Of a stretch of DNA of 64,000 bases, positions 37,788-48,329 are shown in pieces (positions within the stretch are counted from its first letter, which is position 1; every line of letters begins with the position of its first letter). A program made the position numbers and the translations under genes. The notes beneath the pieces were generated by a model, which saw only the letters and a program-made list of their open reading frames with translations, was not told the origin of the DNA and searched no databases. The stretch is from Sphingomonas bisphenolicum (lineage in GTDB: Bacteria > Pseudomonadota > Alphaproteobacteria > Sphingomonadales > Sphingomonadaceae). The stretch spans positions 3,667,050 through 3,731,049 of the forward strand of contig NZ_AP018817.1 of assembly GCF_024349785.1 (NCBI RefSeq). Reading direction: 5' to 3'.

Positions 37788-38813
37788 CTAGATCAACCCC
37801 GCCAGCGGGCTGGACGGATCGGCATACATCCGCCTGCCCATGCGCCCGGCGCGATACGCCATGCGCCCGGCCTCGACCCCCGCCTTCATCGCGGCGGCCA
37901 TCAGCACCGGGTCTTTGGCCTCGGCAATGGCGGTGTTCATCAATACGCCGGTACAGCCCAGTTCCATCGCCTGCGCCGCTTCCGACGCGGTGCCCACGCC
38001 CGCATCGACCAGCACCGGCAGCTTGGTCCCTTCCACGATCAGGCGGATCGTCACCCGGTTCTGGATGCCCAGGCCCGATCCGATCGGCGCGCCCAGCGGC
38101 ATGATCGCGACCGCGCCGACATCCTCCAGCCGCTTGGCCGCGATCGGATCATCGACGCAATAGACCATCGGCTTGAAGCCTTCCTTGGCCAATATCTCGG
38201 TTGCCCGCAGCGTTTCGACCATGTCGGGATAGAGCGTGCGCGCTTCCCCCAGCACTTCCAGCTTCACCAGGTCCCAGCCGCCCGCCTCGCGTGCCAGCCG
38301 CAGGGTGCGGATCGCATCCTCCCCGGTGAAGCAGCCCGCGGTATTGGGCAGGTAGGTGATCTTCTTGGGATCGATATAGTCGGTCAGCATCGGCGCCTTG
38401 GGATCGCTGACATTGACGCGGCGCACCGCCACGGTGACGATCTCCGCGCCCGAAGCGGCCAGCGCGGCCGCATTCTGTTCGAAGCTCTTATATTTGCCGG
38501 TCCCCACGATCAGGCGCGACCGGAAGGTCTTGCCCGCCACGGTCCAGCTATCGTCGGCGGCGGATACCGCCCCGCCGTTACCGGCGACAGGATGATCGCC
38601 GCCGCCCACGAAATGGACGATCTCCAGTTCGTCGCCATCCTCGACCATGACCTGCGCCAGGGTCGATCGCGGCACGACCTCCAGATTGCGCTCCACCGCG
38701 ACCTTTTCGGGCACGAAGCCCAGTTCGCTCGCCAGTTGCGCGAGCGTCAGGCCGTCGCGGATGCGGCGATGTTCGCCATTGATGTGGATGGAGATGGTGC
38801 CGTCTGTGCTCAC
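37788..38813 (-). CDS. thiG: ThiS-ThiG fusion: sulfur carrier and thiazole synthase
   Basis: Makes the thiazole phosphate moiety of thiamine. Residues about 1-70 are a complete ThiS ubiquitin-like fold ending in VHFVGGG; from about residue 85 follows ThiG ([13 protein letters not shown], then [11 protein letters not shown] with the Schiff-base-lysine region [15 protein letters not shown], and [18 protein letters not shown]). GTG 38813 is chosen because GGGAAA lies six bases upstream; ATG 38831 lacks a ribosome site. Normally ThiS needs a free C-terminal Gly-Gly for thiocarboxylation. No THI-box riboswitch is visible in the roughly 100 bases upstream. Confidence 0.92.
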   Translation of the reverse strand: MSTDGTISIHINGEHRRIRDGLTLAQLASELGFVPEKVAVERNLEVVPRSTLAQVMVEDGDELEIVHFVGGGDHPVAGNGGAVSAADDSWTVAGKTFRSRLIVGTGKYKSFEQNAAALAASGAEIVTVAVRRVNVSDPKAPMLTDYIDPKKITYLPNTAGCFTGEDAIRTLRLAREAGGWDLVKLEVLGEARTLYPDMVETLRATEILAKEGFKPMVYCVDDPIAAKRLEDVGAVAIMPLGAPIGSGLGIQNRVTIRLIVEGTKLPVLVDAGVGTASEAAQAMELGCTGVLMNTAIAEAKDPVLMAAAMKAGVEAGRMAYRAGRMGRRMYADPSSPLAGLI

Positions 38814-38837
38814 TATAGCTTTCCCGAACATGCGAAG

Positions 38838-38859
38838 ATGTCTCGACTAAGCGAGACAT
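38838..38859. promoter_or_regulatory. Perfect 8-bp inverted repeat in the thiSG-aroQ divergent promoter region
   Basis: ATGTCTCG and CGAGACAT flank six bases. Its position just upstream of thiSG and 70 bases from aroQ suggests an operator or a 5'-leader hairpin. The binding protein is unknown. Confidence 0.4.
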
Positions 38860-38927
38860 GAAGGGCTAAGGATCGTGCCGCATATAGGGGCGGCCTTGCC
38901 CCGGTCGCAACATGCAAGGGGATCGCC

Positions 38928-39368
38928 ATGGCCGACATGCGTAAAATCTATGTGCTGAACGGACCCAATCTGAACATGCTGGGCACCCGCGAGCCGGAAA
39001 TCTACGGCTATGACACGCTGGACGACATTGCCGAGCGGATGGACGACGCCGCTACGCGCGCCCATGTCGAAATCGATTTTCGCCAGTCCAACCATGAAGG
39101 CCATCTGATCGACTGGGTGCAGGAAGCCCATGCGGAAGGCGCCCACGCGATCATCATGAATCCCGGCGGCCTCACGCACACGTCGGTCGCGCTGCATGAC
39201 GCGATCAAGGCCGTGACCGTGCCGGTGATCGAAATCCACCTGTCCAACCCGCATCAACGCGAAGCCTTCCGCCACAAAAGCTATGTCGGCATGGCGGCCA
39301 AGGGGACGATCGCCGGCTTTGGCCCCATGTCCTACATGCTGGCGCTGGAAGCCGCGCTGGAACTGTGA
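38928..39368 (+). CDS. aroQ: 3-dehydroquinate dehydratase, type II
   Basis: Third step of the shikimate pathway. 146 residues, the normal dodecameric type II length. LNGPNLNMLGTREPEIYG carries the active-site Asn and Tyr, NPGGLTHTSVAL binds substrate and EIHLSNPHQREAFR has the catalytic His/Arg. AAGGGG lies six bases before the ATG. It is first in an aroQ-accB-accC cluster, a frequent bacterial order. Confidence 0.95.
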   Translation: MADMRKIYVLNGPNLNMLGTREPEIYGYDTLDDIAERMDDAATRAHVEIDFRQSNHEGHLIDWVQEAHAEGAHAIIMNPGGLTHTSVALHDAIKAVTVPVIEIHLSNPHQREAFRHKSYVGMAAKGTIAGFGPMSYMLALEAALEL

Positions 39369-39462
39369 AGGGGCGCGTTTGGGCGCACAAAAGTTGCGCT
39401 TTGCCGTAAATGCGCATAGGCGCGGGCACCAGAAACGATATTCACCGGCCAGGGACTTCAAC

Positions 39463-39951
39463 ATGACCGAAAAACAAGAAAAGGGCGCAATGCAGGTAGA
39501 CGTACAGCTGGTGCGCGATCTGGCCGCGCTGCTCGATGACACCAATCTGACCGAGATCGAGGTCGAGGACGGCGACCGCAAGATCCGCGTCGCGCGCAAG
39601 GCCGCCGCCAGCACCGCGCCGGTCTATGCCGCCGCGCCTGCGCCCGCCGCCGCGGCCCCTGTGGCAGCCGCTGCTCCGGCGCCCGCCGCCGCGCCGGCCG
39701 AGGCTTCACTGCCCGCCGGCACGCTGGTCAAATCCCCGATCGTGGGCACCGCCTATCTCTCCGCCGAACCCGGCTCCGCCCCCTTCGCCCGCATCGGCGC
39801 GCAGGTCGCCGCCGGTGAGACGATCCTGATCGTCGAAGCGATGAAGGTCATGAACGCGATCGCCGCACCCGTGTCCGGTACGGTCAAGGCCGTGCTGGTC
39901 GACAATGGCCAGCCGGTCGAATTCGACCAGCCGCTGATCGTCATTGAATAA
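39463..39951 (+). CDS. accB: Biotin carboxyl carrier protein of acetyl-CoA carboxylase
   Basis: 162 residues from ATG 39463. The biotinylation site is [10 protein letters not shown] near the C-terminus, after an alanine/proline-rich linker (residues about 50-80). It carries the carboxyl group between biotin carboxylase and the transferase for fatty-acid synthesis. It is followed after 13 bases by accC. Confidence 0.96.
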   Translation: MTEKQEKGAMQVDVQLVRDLAALLDDTNLTEIEVEDGDRKIRVARKAAASTAPVYAAAPAPAAAAPVAAAAPAPAAAPAEASLPAGTLVKSPIVGTAYLSAEPGSAPFARIGAQVAAGETILIVEAMKVMNAIAAPVSGTVKAVLVDNGQPVEFDQPLIVIE

Positions 39952-39964
39952 GGCCGTCGGACCC

Positions 39965-41313
<1,349 letters not shown>

Positions 41314-41317
<4 letters not shown>

Positions 41318-41658
41318 AGGCGACCATCTGGCACAACCCCAAATGCGGCACGTCGCGCAAGACGCTGGCGATCCTCGAGGAGGCGCCGGGCGTCGAGGTC
41401 GAGGTGATCGAGTATCTGAAAACCCCGTTCACCCGCGACAAGCTGGCGCAGATCATCGCCGACGCCGGATTGACCCCGGCGGAGGCGATCCGCAAGATGG
41501 GCACCGACGCAGAGGAACGCGGCCTGCCTACCTTGGACGCCAGTGCGATCCTGGACGCAATGGCGTCAGATCCGGCTTATGTGAATCGCCCCTTCGTCGA
41601 GACCGAGAAGGGCGTTCGCTTCTGCCGGCCGCAGGATAAGGTACTGGAAATTCTATAA
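41314..41658 (+). CDS. ArsC/Spx-family thioredoxin-fold protein
   Basis: 114 residues, GTG start overlapping the accC stop. The active-site Cys is in [11 protein letters not shown], the arsenate reductase pattern, and an R-P motif ([10 protein letters not shown]) follows near residue 88. It may be an arsenate reductase of the glutaredoxin-linked type or a YffB-like paralogue. No ars genes are nearby, so resistance is not implied by context. Confidence 0.85.
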
Positions 41659-41819
41659 AAATCTAAACACTCTATCATTGCATATCCGAAACGATCTTTG
41701 TTTTGAAAATGCGATATAATTGTCCAACTCCCTGTCTCATCTCGTCACGTCACAGGCGCGTAACAAAGCCATGATCTGAGCGCTTGCTTTGATGGCGGGA
41801 AGCCGTAGCTTCTCTCCTC

Positions 41820-42569
41820 ATGGCAAAGGAACCGACATTGGCGACCATCGCCGTCTACAGTCTGAAGGGCGGCGTGGGTAAGACCACCTTCGCGATCAAC
41901 CTGGCCTGGGCATCGGCCTGCATCTCCAAGCGGCGCACCCTCCTCTGGGATCTCGACCCGCAGGCCGCGTCGAGCTGGCTGCTCTCCACCGACACGGAAA
42001 GCCGCGACGCGGCGCAGGCGATCTTCAGCAAGGATGTGGACGTCCGCAAGCTGATCCAGCCGTCGACCGTGCCGGGACTGGACCTGATCGCCGCCGACAC
42101 CTCCTTGCGCAGCCTCGACCATCTGTTCCGCGAAATGGACAAGAAGAAGCGGCTGGCCAAGCTGATCGAGAGCCTGGGGCGCGACTATGACCGGATCATC
42201 CTCGATTGCCCGCCCGGCCTGACCGAGACCAGCGAGCAGGTGCTGCGCGCCGCCGACCTGATCGTCATCCCCGTCATCCCGTCCCCCCTGTCGCAGCGGG
42301 CGATGGGCGAGGTCGCCCGCTATCTGGTCCAACGCGGCGGCAACCATGCGCCGATCCTGCCGGTCTATTCGATGGTCGATCGCCGCCGCAGCCTGCATCG
42401 TGCGGCGCTGGACAGCCAGTCGGGCTGGCCCGCCATTCCGATGGCCAGCACGATCGAGCAGATGACGGTGCGCCGCAAGCCGCTAGGCGCTTTCGCCCCG
42501 ACTTCGCCGCCGGCACAGGCCTTCGCCTCGCTGTGGACGATGGTCGAGCGGCAATTGCAGGCCGGCTAG
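41820..42569 (+). CDS. ParA-family ATPase
   Basis: 249 residues. The deviant Walker A is SLKGGVGKTTFAINLA, the A' motif is LLWDLDPQAASS and Walker B is RIILDCPPGL. No ParB partner is adjacent, and the protein lacks an N-terminal DNA-binding domain, so this is an orphan ParA/MinD relative rather than the chromosome partition ATPase. It may position a protein complex. A TATAAT box lies about 100 bases upstream at 41715. It ends seven bases before the convergent GGDEF-EAL gene. Confidence 0.88.
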   Translation: MAKEPTLATIAVYSLKGGVGKTTFAINLAWASACISKRRTLLWDLDPQAASSWLLSTDTESRDAAQAIFSKDVDVRKLIQPSTVPGLDLIAADTSLRSLDHLFREMDKKKRLAKLIESLGRDYDRIILDCPPGLTETSEQVLRAADLIVIPVIPSPLSQRAMGEVARYLVQRGGNHAPILPVYSMVDRRRSLHRAALDSQSGWPAIPMASTIEQMTVRRKPLGAFAPTSPPAQAFASLWTMVERQLQAG

Positions 42570-42576
42570 AGCGGCG

Positions 42577-44937
42577 TCAGCCGATGGCAGCCCGCTGGGG
42601 TTTCGGAAACAGGCGCGCCGCGTCCTGGGGCAGCATCGGCCGACCGAAATAATAGCCCTGCACCTTCTTGCAGCCCAGCCGCCGGACCATCTGCAATTCG
42701 GCCTCGGTCTCCACGCCCTCGGCCGTGGTGCTCATGCCCAGGCTTTCGGCCAGCGTCACCACGGCCCGGATGATGGCCAGGCTTTCGGCGGTATTCTTGG
42801 ACGCGCCAACGACGAAGCTGCGATCGATCTTGATCGTGTTGAACCGGGTACGGCTGAGATAGCCCAGCGAGGAATAGCCGGTGCCGAAATCGTCGAGCGA
42901 GAGCTGGATACCCAGGCTGAGCAACTGGTCCAGCACCTTGAGCGCGCCCGCATCCTCGTTCATGAATACGCTTTCGGTGACCTCCAGCTCCAGCCGGCGC
43001 GCGTCGAGCCCGCTCTGCGCCAGCGCGGACACGACCGCGGCGACGAAGCTGGGATGGGTCAGCTGCTCGGCCGAGACATTGACGGCGATCCGGATATCGT
43101 CCGGCCAGGTCACCGCCTCCATACAGGCGGTGCGCAACACCCATTCGCCGATCGGCGCGATCAGCCGCGCTTCCTCAGCCACCGGTACGAACTTGACCGG
43201 CGATATGACGCCCAGTTGTGGATGGGTCCAGCGCACCAGCGCCTCGAACCCCAGCACCACGCCCTGGTCGGCATCGACTACGGGCTGATAGAGAACGTGC
43301 AACTGATCCTTTTCCAGCGCCTCGCGCAGCGCCAGCTCCAGCTGCCGCCGCTCCTCCGCCTGCGCGTGGAGCCGCGGCTCATAGGCGCAATGCACACCGC
43401 CGCCCTCATCCTTGGCGCGATAGAGGGCGAGGTCGGCGCTGCGGATCAGGGCTTCGGACGCGCGGCCATCCATCGGCGACAAAGCCGATCCGACCGATGC
43501 GCCGACATAGAGCATATGCTGGTCGATCTGATAGGGGGCGGAAAGCGCCCCGATGATCGCCGACGACAGGCGAGGGATGGCCGCGCTATCGGCGACATCC
43601 GGCATGATGACGGCGAATTCGTCGCCGCCGATCCGGCCGCAGAATATGTCGGTCGCGCAGACCTGGCGCAGCCGCCGCGCCACCTGGCTCAACAGCTTGT
43701 CGCCGATCTGATGGCCCAGCGTGTCGTTGATAGACTTGAAGCGGTCGAGATCGATCATAAGGAAACCGCAGCCGGGCGAGCGGCCTTTCGCCGCGTCCAT
43801 CGACTGGTCCAGCACCTCGCGCAGATGGCTGCGGTTGGGCAGGCCGGTGAGCGGATCGAAACGGGCGAGCTGCGCGATCTTGTCGGCCGATTCGCGCTGC
43901 GCCGTCACGTCCGACCCGACCCCGCGGAACCCTTGGAAAATGCCGTTTTCATCGTGGCGGGGCGAAGCCGACAGCTCCCACCAGCGCCATTGGCCCTTGA
44001 CCTCGACCGGAAGGAGCAGATTGCTGAAACTCTCGCGCCGCTTCAAATAGTCGGCCAGGCTGTGCAGGCCGGCTGCGAACCGGCCGTCGTCCCAACCGCT
44101 GCCCGCCAGCATTTGCACCAGCGGCGCTCCCTCCAGCTCCGCCGGCTGCATCCCCATCGTTTCGGCGAAACGGCCGGAAACGCCACTGATCCGCCGCAGC
44201 GCGTCGGTCTGCCACAGCCAGTCCGATCCCCCTCCCTCGAACTCCCGCAACAGCAGGCTGACGACTTCGCTCTTTTCGGCCAGTTGCGCGGTCGTGCTGT
44301 GCTGCCGCGCAAAGGTGCGCGCATAGATGAAACAGCCGGCCAGCAGCGACAGGGCGTAGCTGGTCGCCAGCGCCCGCAACGGCATCTGGCCGCCTTGGTC
44401 GAACATGGCGAAAAGACCCAGGATACAGGGTAGCAAATAGGCAGTGGCGGACAGCGGGGTCGCCGCATAGCTGATCGCGCCGCAGACCATGATGCAGCTG
44501 ATGAGGGTCCAGAGCGCCACCAGTTCCGCAGTCTGGCCGGATCGCGACACCAGCACCATGCAGGCCGCCCAGACCAGCCCCTGCAACAATCCCCCCAGCC
44601 CATGCCGCCGCAGATCGGATGGCGACAGGCCGATATTCTTCGCGCGCCCCCGTTGCCGGTCGAGCAGCAGGGCGATGGTCGTCGCGGCGATCAGCGCCGC
44701 GCTCCACCCGCCCAGCAGAACCGGCGAGCAGCAATGAGAAAAGACCTCCCACAGAAACAGCAAGCCGCAGATATTCATGCCATGGCGCAGGATGGCCACG
44801 CTGTCGGCGGATCGCAGCTGGGCCTCCAGCACGCGCAGGCCCGCTTCGTCCTTCACGGGCGAAAGGCCCGCCATGGCGCGCAGCGACGCGCGCGCCTGGC
44901 GGTCCGGTTCTACGGCTTGGTCCTGCTTGCTACCCAC
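42577..44937 (-). CDS. Membrane-anchored PAS-GGDEF-EAL protein
   Basis: 786-residue cyclic-di-GMP enzyme, GTG start. About six membrane segments occupy residues 50-215, then a PAS-like sensor (about 225-350), a GGDEF domain with an intact GRIGGDEFAV motif and an EAL domain with GFEALVRW, LEVTESVFM, DDFGTGYSSL and AEGVETEAEL. Both catalytic sites look intact, so either synthesis or breakdown is possible. c-di-GMP often controls polysaccharide output, but there is no direct link to the capsule locus in the sequence. Confidence 0.92.
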   Translation of the reverse strand: MGSKQDQAVEPDRQARASLRAMAGLSPVKDEAGLRVLEAQLRSADSVAILRHGMNICGLLFLWEVFSHCCSPVLLGGWSAALIAATTIALLLDRQRGRAKNIGLSPSDLRRHGLGGLLQGLVWAACMVLVSRSGQTAELVALWTLISCIMVCGAISYAATPLSATAYLLPCILGLFAMFDQGGQMPLRALATSYALSLLAGCFIYARTFARQHSTTAQLAEKSEVVSLLLREFEGGGSDWLWQTDALRRISGVSGRFAETMGMQPAELEGAPLVQMLAGSGWDDGRFAAGLHSLADYLKRRESFSNLLLPVEVKGQWRWWELSASPRHDENGIFQGFRGVGSDVTAQRESADKIAQLARFDPLTGLPNRSHLREVLDQSMDAAKGRSPGCGFLMIDLDRFKSINDTLGHQIGDKLLSQVARRLRQVCATDIFCGRIGGDEFAVIMPDVADSAAIPRLSSAIIGALSAPYQIDQHMLYVGASVGSALSPMDGRASEALIRSADLALYRAKDEGGGVHCAYEPRLHAQAEERRQLELALREALEKDQLHVLYQPVVDADQGVVLGFEALVRWTHPQLGVISPVKFVPVAEEARLIAPIGEWVLRTACMEAVTWPDDIRIAVNVSAEQLTHPSFVAAVVSALAQSGLDARRLELEVTESVFMNEDAGALKVLDQLLSLGIQLSLDDFGTGYSSLGYLSRTRFNTIKIDRSFVVGASKNTAESLAIIRAVVTLAESLGMSTTAEGVETEAELQMVRRLGCKKVQGYYFGRPMLPQDAARLFPKPQRAAIG

Positions 44938-45009
44938 ATGACCGGGTTAGCAGTCATGGGTTATCAATCGGTAACCTTGGCCGAGAGGATATCGCGATCG
45001 GGCCGAGTG

Positions 45010-46749
45010 TCAGGCGGCGATATCATAGGGCCGGATTTCGCCGGTCAGATAGAGGTTGCGCGCCTTCGACCGGCTGAGTTTGCCCGAACTGGTGCGCGGC
45101 AGGGTGCGTGGCGGCACCAGTTCCACGACGCAGTTCATGCCGGTGATGGCGCGGACCCGCTCGCGGATCTGGTCGCGCAGGCGCGACCGTTCTTCATTGT
45201 CCGACGTGCGGCAATGGACCAGCACCGCGGGCGCTTCCTCGCCGCCCGGCGTGGTGATGGCGAAGGCGGCGATGTCGCCCTGCTTGAAGCCGGGCAGTTG
45301 CTCGACAGCCCATTCGATATCCTGCGGCCAGTGATTCTTGCCGTTGATGATGATCATGTCCTTGGCGCGGCCGACGATGTAGAGATAGCCGTCGCTCAGA
45401 TAGCCCATGTCGCCGGTGTCGAGCCAGCCATCCGCCATGCACGCCTTGGTCGCGGCTTCGTCGCGGAAATAGCCGACCATCAGGCTGGGACCGGTGGTCC
45501 AGACCTTGCCGATCTGGCGCTCGCGCAGCAGGCCGCCATCCTCGTCGCGGATTTCCACGATCATGTCTTTGGCCGGCTTGCCGCAATTGACGATCGAGCG
45601 GAAGCGCTGGGGACGCCCCTCTGTCGCGTCGCCGCCCGACAGGTCGGTTTCCTCGACCAGTTCGACGATGATCCCCTCGCCCGGCGGCATGATGGTCACG
45701 GCCAGCGTCGCTTCGGCGAGGCCATAGCTGGGCAGGAAGGCCTTGGGGCTGAACCCCGCATCGGCGAAGGCATCGACGAAGCTCTGCATCACGTCGGGGC
45801 GAATCATGTCCGCGCCATTCCCGGCAAGCCGCCAGCGGGACAGGTCGAACCGGTCCTCCGCCTTGGTCTGGCTGGAGATGCGGCGGGCGCAAATGTCATA
45901 GCCGAAGGTCGGCGAATAGCTGATCGAGGTGCCTTCATTGCGGCTGATGAGGTCGAGCCAGGCCAGCGGACGGCGGGCGAAATCCTCGGTCTTCATATAG
46001 TCGGTCGACACCTGGTTGGCGACGACCGACAGGAAGCAGCCGACCAGGCCCATGTCATGATACCAGGGCAGCCAGCTGATGCAGCGATCGCTGTCCTGCA
46101 CCTGCATCCCGTGGCTGTGCGCCGACAGGTTGGACAGGAGCGCATGATGCGTCACCGCGACGCCATGGGGGAAGCGGGTCGAGCCGCTGCTATATTGAAG
46201 ATAGGCGATCTCGTCGGTGCGCGCCTGCGGCAGGTCGACGGGCGACGCGTCGCGGGCGATGAAATCCTCGAAGGCGATGCTTTCGACCGATTTCTGCCGG
46301 CCGGATTCGCCGGCCATTTCTTCCAGTTCCTTGGGGAAGAGGAACAGCATCGGGTCGCAGCTGGAAAGCTGGACGTTGAGCTGGTCGATATAGCTTTCCT
46401 TGCCGCCGAAGCTGGTCGGCAGCGGCAGCGGCACCGGCCAGGCGCCGGCATAGACGATGCCGAAGAAGAGCATGGCGAAATCGGCGCCGGTTTCGGCGAC
46501 CAGGGCGACGCGGTCCTGCGGCTTCACGCCATGGGCGATCAGGCGGTGGGCGCAGGCAAGCGCGTCGGCGCGCAATTCGCTGAACGGATAGGGCCGCGCC
46601 AGATTGCCACGCGCATCGTGGAAATTGAGGCCGCGTTTGCCCTGCGCCGCATAGTCCAGCGCTTCGCCCAGCGTCCCGAAATCGGAGAAGCGGCGCGGCA
46701 GATCATCGGTGGTCGGCGTCGGTGCCATCATCTCTTGCGAACCCGTCAT
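45010..46749 (-). CDS. Fatty acyl-AMP ligase
   Basis: 579 residues from ATG 46749 (GGTGA seven bases upstream); ATG 46770 in the same frame is the alternative. It is an adenylate-forming enzyme of the FAAL type. Features are YLQYSSGSTRFPHGV (P-loop), SWLPWYHDMGL, PSYGLAEATLAV, GWLDTGDMGYLSDGYLY and IIINGKNHWPQDIE. FAALs activate fatty acids as acyl-adenylates for transfer to acyl carrier proteins in lipid or lipopeptide synthesis. No polyketide or peptide synthase genes are next to it here. Confidence 0.9.
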   Translation of the reverse strand: MTGSQEMMAPTPTTDDLPRRFSDFGTLGEALDYAAQGKRGLNFHDARGNLARPYPFSELRADALACAHRLIAHGVKPQDRVALVAETGADFAMLFFGIVYAGAWPVPLPLPTSFGGKESYIDQLNVQLSSCDPMLFLFPKELEEMAGESGRQKSVESIAFEDFIARDASPVDLPQARTDEIAYLQYSSGSTRFPHGVAVTHHALLSNLSAHSHGMQVQDSDRCISWLPWYHDMGLVGCFLSVVANQVSTDYMKTEDFARRPLAWLDLISRNEGTSISYSPTFGYDICARRISSQTKAEDRFDLSRWRLAGNGADMIRPDVMQSFVDAFADAGFSPKAFLPSYGLAEATLAVTIMPPGEGIIVELVEETDLSGGDATEGRPQRFRSIVNCGKPAKDMIVEIRDEDGGLLRERQIGKVWTTGPSLMVGYFRDEAATKACMADGWLDTGDMGYLSDGYLYIVGRAKDMIIINGKNHWPQDIEWAVEQLPGFKQGDIAAFAITTPGGEEAPAVLVHCRTSDNEERSRLRDQIRERVRAITGMNCVVELVPPRTLPRTSSGKLSRSKARNLYLTGEIRPYDIAA

Positions 46750-46915
46750 ATTGGTTTCACCCAATGTCATAAAAATCGTGAAGGCGCGGCCGCTATCATC
46801 TTTGACTGCGACATGCACCGGATATTGCATTCCAGCATGCACTCATAGCCGACAAGGCGCGGTGAAATTCCGGCCCGACTGTGGCATAAAGATGGCGCAT
46901 GTCGCATGTTGCATC

Positions 46916-47446
46916 ATGATGACCGGCAAACGCCTCCCTCCACCGCTCGATGAAAGCGCGTTGCGCGACATGGCGCTGCGCCATGTCGCCCGCTTCGCCA
47001 CCAGCCGGGGCAAGCTGCTCGCCTATCTCAAGCGCAAGATCAAGGAGCGCGGCTGGGGCGGCGAACAGCCCGCTGACCCGGAAGGGCTGGCCGACCGCTT
47101 CGGGGAACTGGGCTATATCGACGATGCCGGCTATGCCGTGATGAAGAGCGGGGCGCTGGCTCGGCGCGGCTATGGCGCGCGGCGCATCGGCGAGGAACTG
47201 CGCGCGGCGGGGATCGCGGAGGAGGATCGCGAACAGGCCGATGCGCAGATCGCGTCCGAAGCCTGGGCGGCGGCGGACCGCTTCGCCCGGCGCAAGCGGG
47301 TCGGCCCTTATGCGACCGGGCCGCTTGACCCCAAGCAGCGGGAGAAGGCGATCGCGGCGTTTCTGCGCGCGGGTCATGATTATGCCGTCGCACGGCGCTG
47401 GGTCGATGCCCCGCCGGGGGAGCCGATGGCGGCGGAAGAGGAATAG
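46916..47446 (+). CDS. recX: RecX family regulatory protein
   Basis: 176 residues; ATG 46916 or 46919. It has three-helix repeats typical of RecX (ALRHVARFATSRGKLLAYLKR, RRGYGARRIGEELRAAGI, REKAIAAFLRAGHDYAVARR). RecX modulates RecA filaments. recA is not in the window. It is divergent from the fatty acyl-AMP ligase gene. Confidence 0.85.
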   Translation: MMTGKRLPPPLDESALRDMALRHVARFATSRGKLLAYLKRKIKERGWGGEQPADPEGLADRFGELGYIDDAGYAVMKSGALARRGYGARRIGEELRAAGIAEEDREQADAQIASEAWAAADRFARRKRVGPYATGPLDPKQREKAIAAFLRAGHDYAVARRWVDAPPGEPMAAEEE

Positions 47447-47615
47447 ATCGGGGTCACAACCGGGTCATGGGCGCGAAGTTCACACCGTTGATGGCATGAT
47501 TTCGCGCGCGAAAGACAGGACGAAGCGTCGGTCAAGCGCCGGTGAGGCCATAGCGACGCGCCCCTTGGGTCATAGTCGCGTCCCTGTCGGGTCAGGATCG
47601 CGCGCCGCCCGCGCA

Positions 47616-47918
47616 TCAGCCACGCGGCTGTCGGGTCACGGGTCGGGTGGGATCAGCGCCGAAGGGATCCGCCAGGCTTTGCGCATGGAGCGCCAGGGCA
47701 TTGGCCCAGGTCCGGTCGAACGGCGTACCGGCCAGGCGGCGGCGCAGGCGATGCGCGCTGGCGGGCGACATGCCGACGGCGCGGGCCGCCTGCGTCACAT
47801 TGCCGGTGGCGAGCAGGCTGGTGAGGAAGCGGCGCTGCCTGTCGGGCGTCCAGCGGATGGGGTCGGTCGCGATGGACGCGCAGGGCGCGGGCGGATTGGC
47901 GGTGGGGTGCGGTTCCAT
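47616..47918 (-). CDS. Small helix-turn-helix protein
   Basis: 100 residues from ATG 47918. The segment RWTPDRQRRFLTSLLATGNV, then TQAARAVGMSPASAHRLRRR, reads as a helix-turn-helix of the kind frequent in sphingomonads, with a conserved W-N/A-x-A-L-A-L tail. It is probably a DNA-binding protein. The target is unknown. Confidence 0.7.
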   Translation of the reverse strand: MEPHPTANPPAPCASIATDPIRWTPDRQRRFLTSLLATGNVTQAARAVGMSPASAHRLRRRLAGTPFDRTWANALALHAQSLADPFGADPTRPVTRQPRG

Positions 47919-48329
47919 CGACAAGGATAAATCAGATGAAATCCTACATTGGAAGAGGGATTTTGGGTTGGAAGGTCGCCGTAGTTTTCATGCCCTCTCA
48001 ACAGCGCGAAAACGACCGGAGGCCTCTTTCCGCTTTATCTCCGCGTTCTCCGCACGATTAGATTTTTTTCGCGCGGAGGCGCGGAGACGTGACGATATCG
48101 GCTTATCTTTGAATGGCAAAAAGGGTGGAGAGCGGAACGTCGCCTCTTGGGAGCACTGCGATATGAAACAGACCTTACCCGCCTGACCCGGCGTCACGAT
48201 ATGCAGGAATGTTGCCTCGAAAACCTGCGCGAACCCTGGGAGATCATCTGCGATGTCCTCGGGCGATCGTTTTGGATCGAGTTCTCCGATGATGGCGAGG
48301 GATCGCTGTTCAGGTTGCGGTGGCTGTGA
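47919..48329. other. Intergenic region with a long hairpin
   Basis: About 410 bases. Positions 48038-48053 and 48073-48087 pair to form a TCTCCGCG..CTCCGC hairpin around an AT-rich loop, the look of an interspersed palindrome. A 60-codon plus-strand frame (48147-48329) has no ribosome site and is not called. The remainder shows nothing recognisable. Confidence 0.5.

Noticed and set aside
38814..38927. Possible TPP riboswitch upstream of thiSG
   Set aside because: No CTGAGA-type THI-box and too little space; only a short inverted repeat is present.
44602..46848. 748-codon plus-strand frame opposite the GGDEF-EAL and fatty acyl-AMP ligase genes
   Set aside because: It spans two real genes on the other strand with clear catalytic motifs; its own sequence resembles no protein family. 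The same applies to the 681-codon frame at 32354-34399.
48147..48329. 60-codon plus-strand frame
   Set aside because: No ribosome binding site, no recognisable protein features, and it lies in a region of palindromic repeats.
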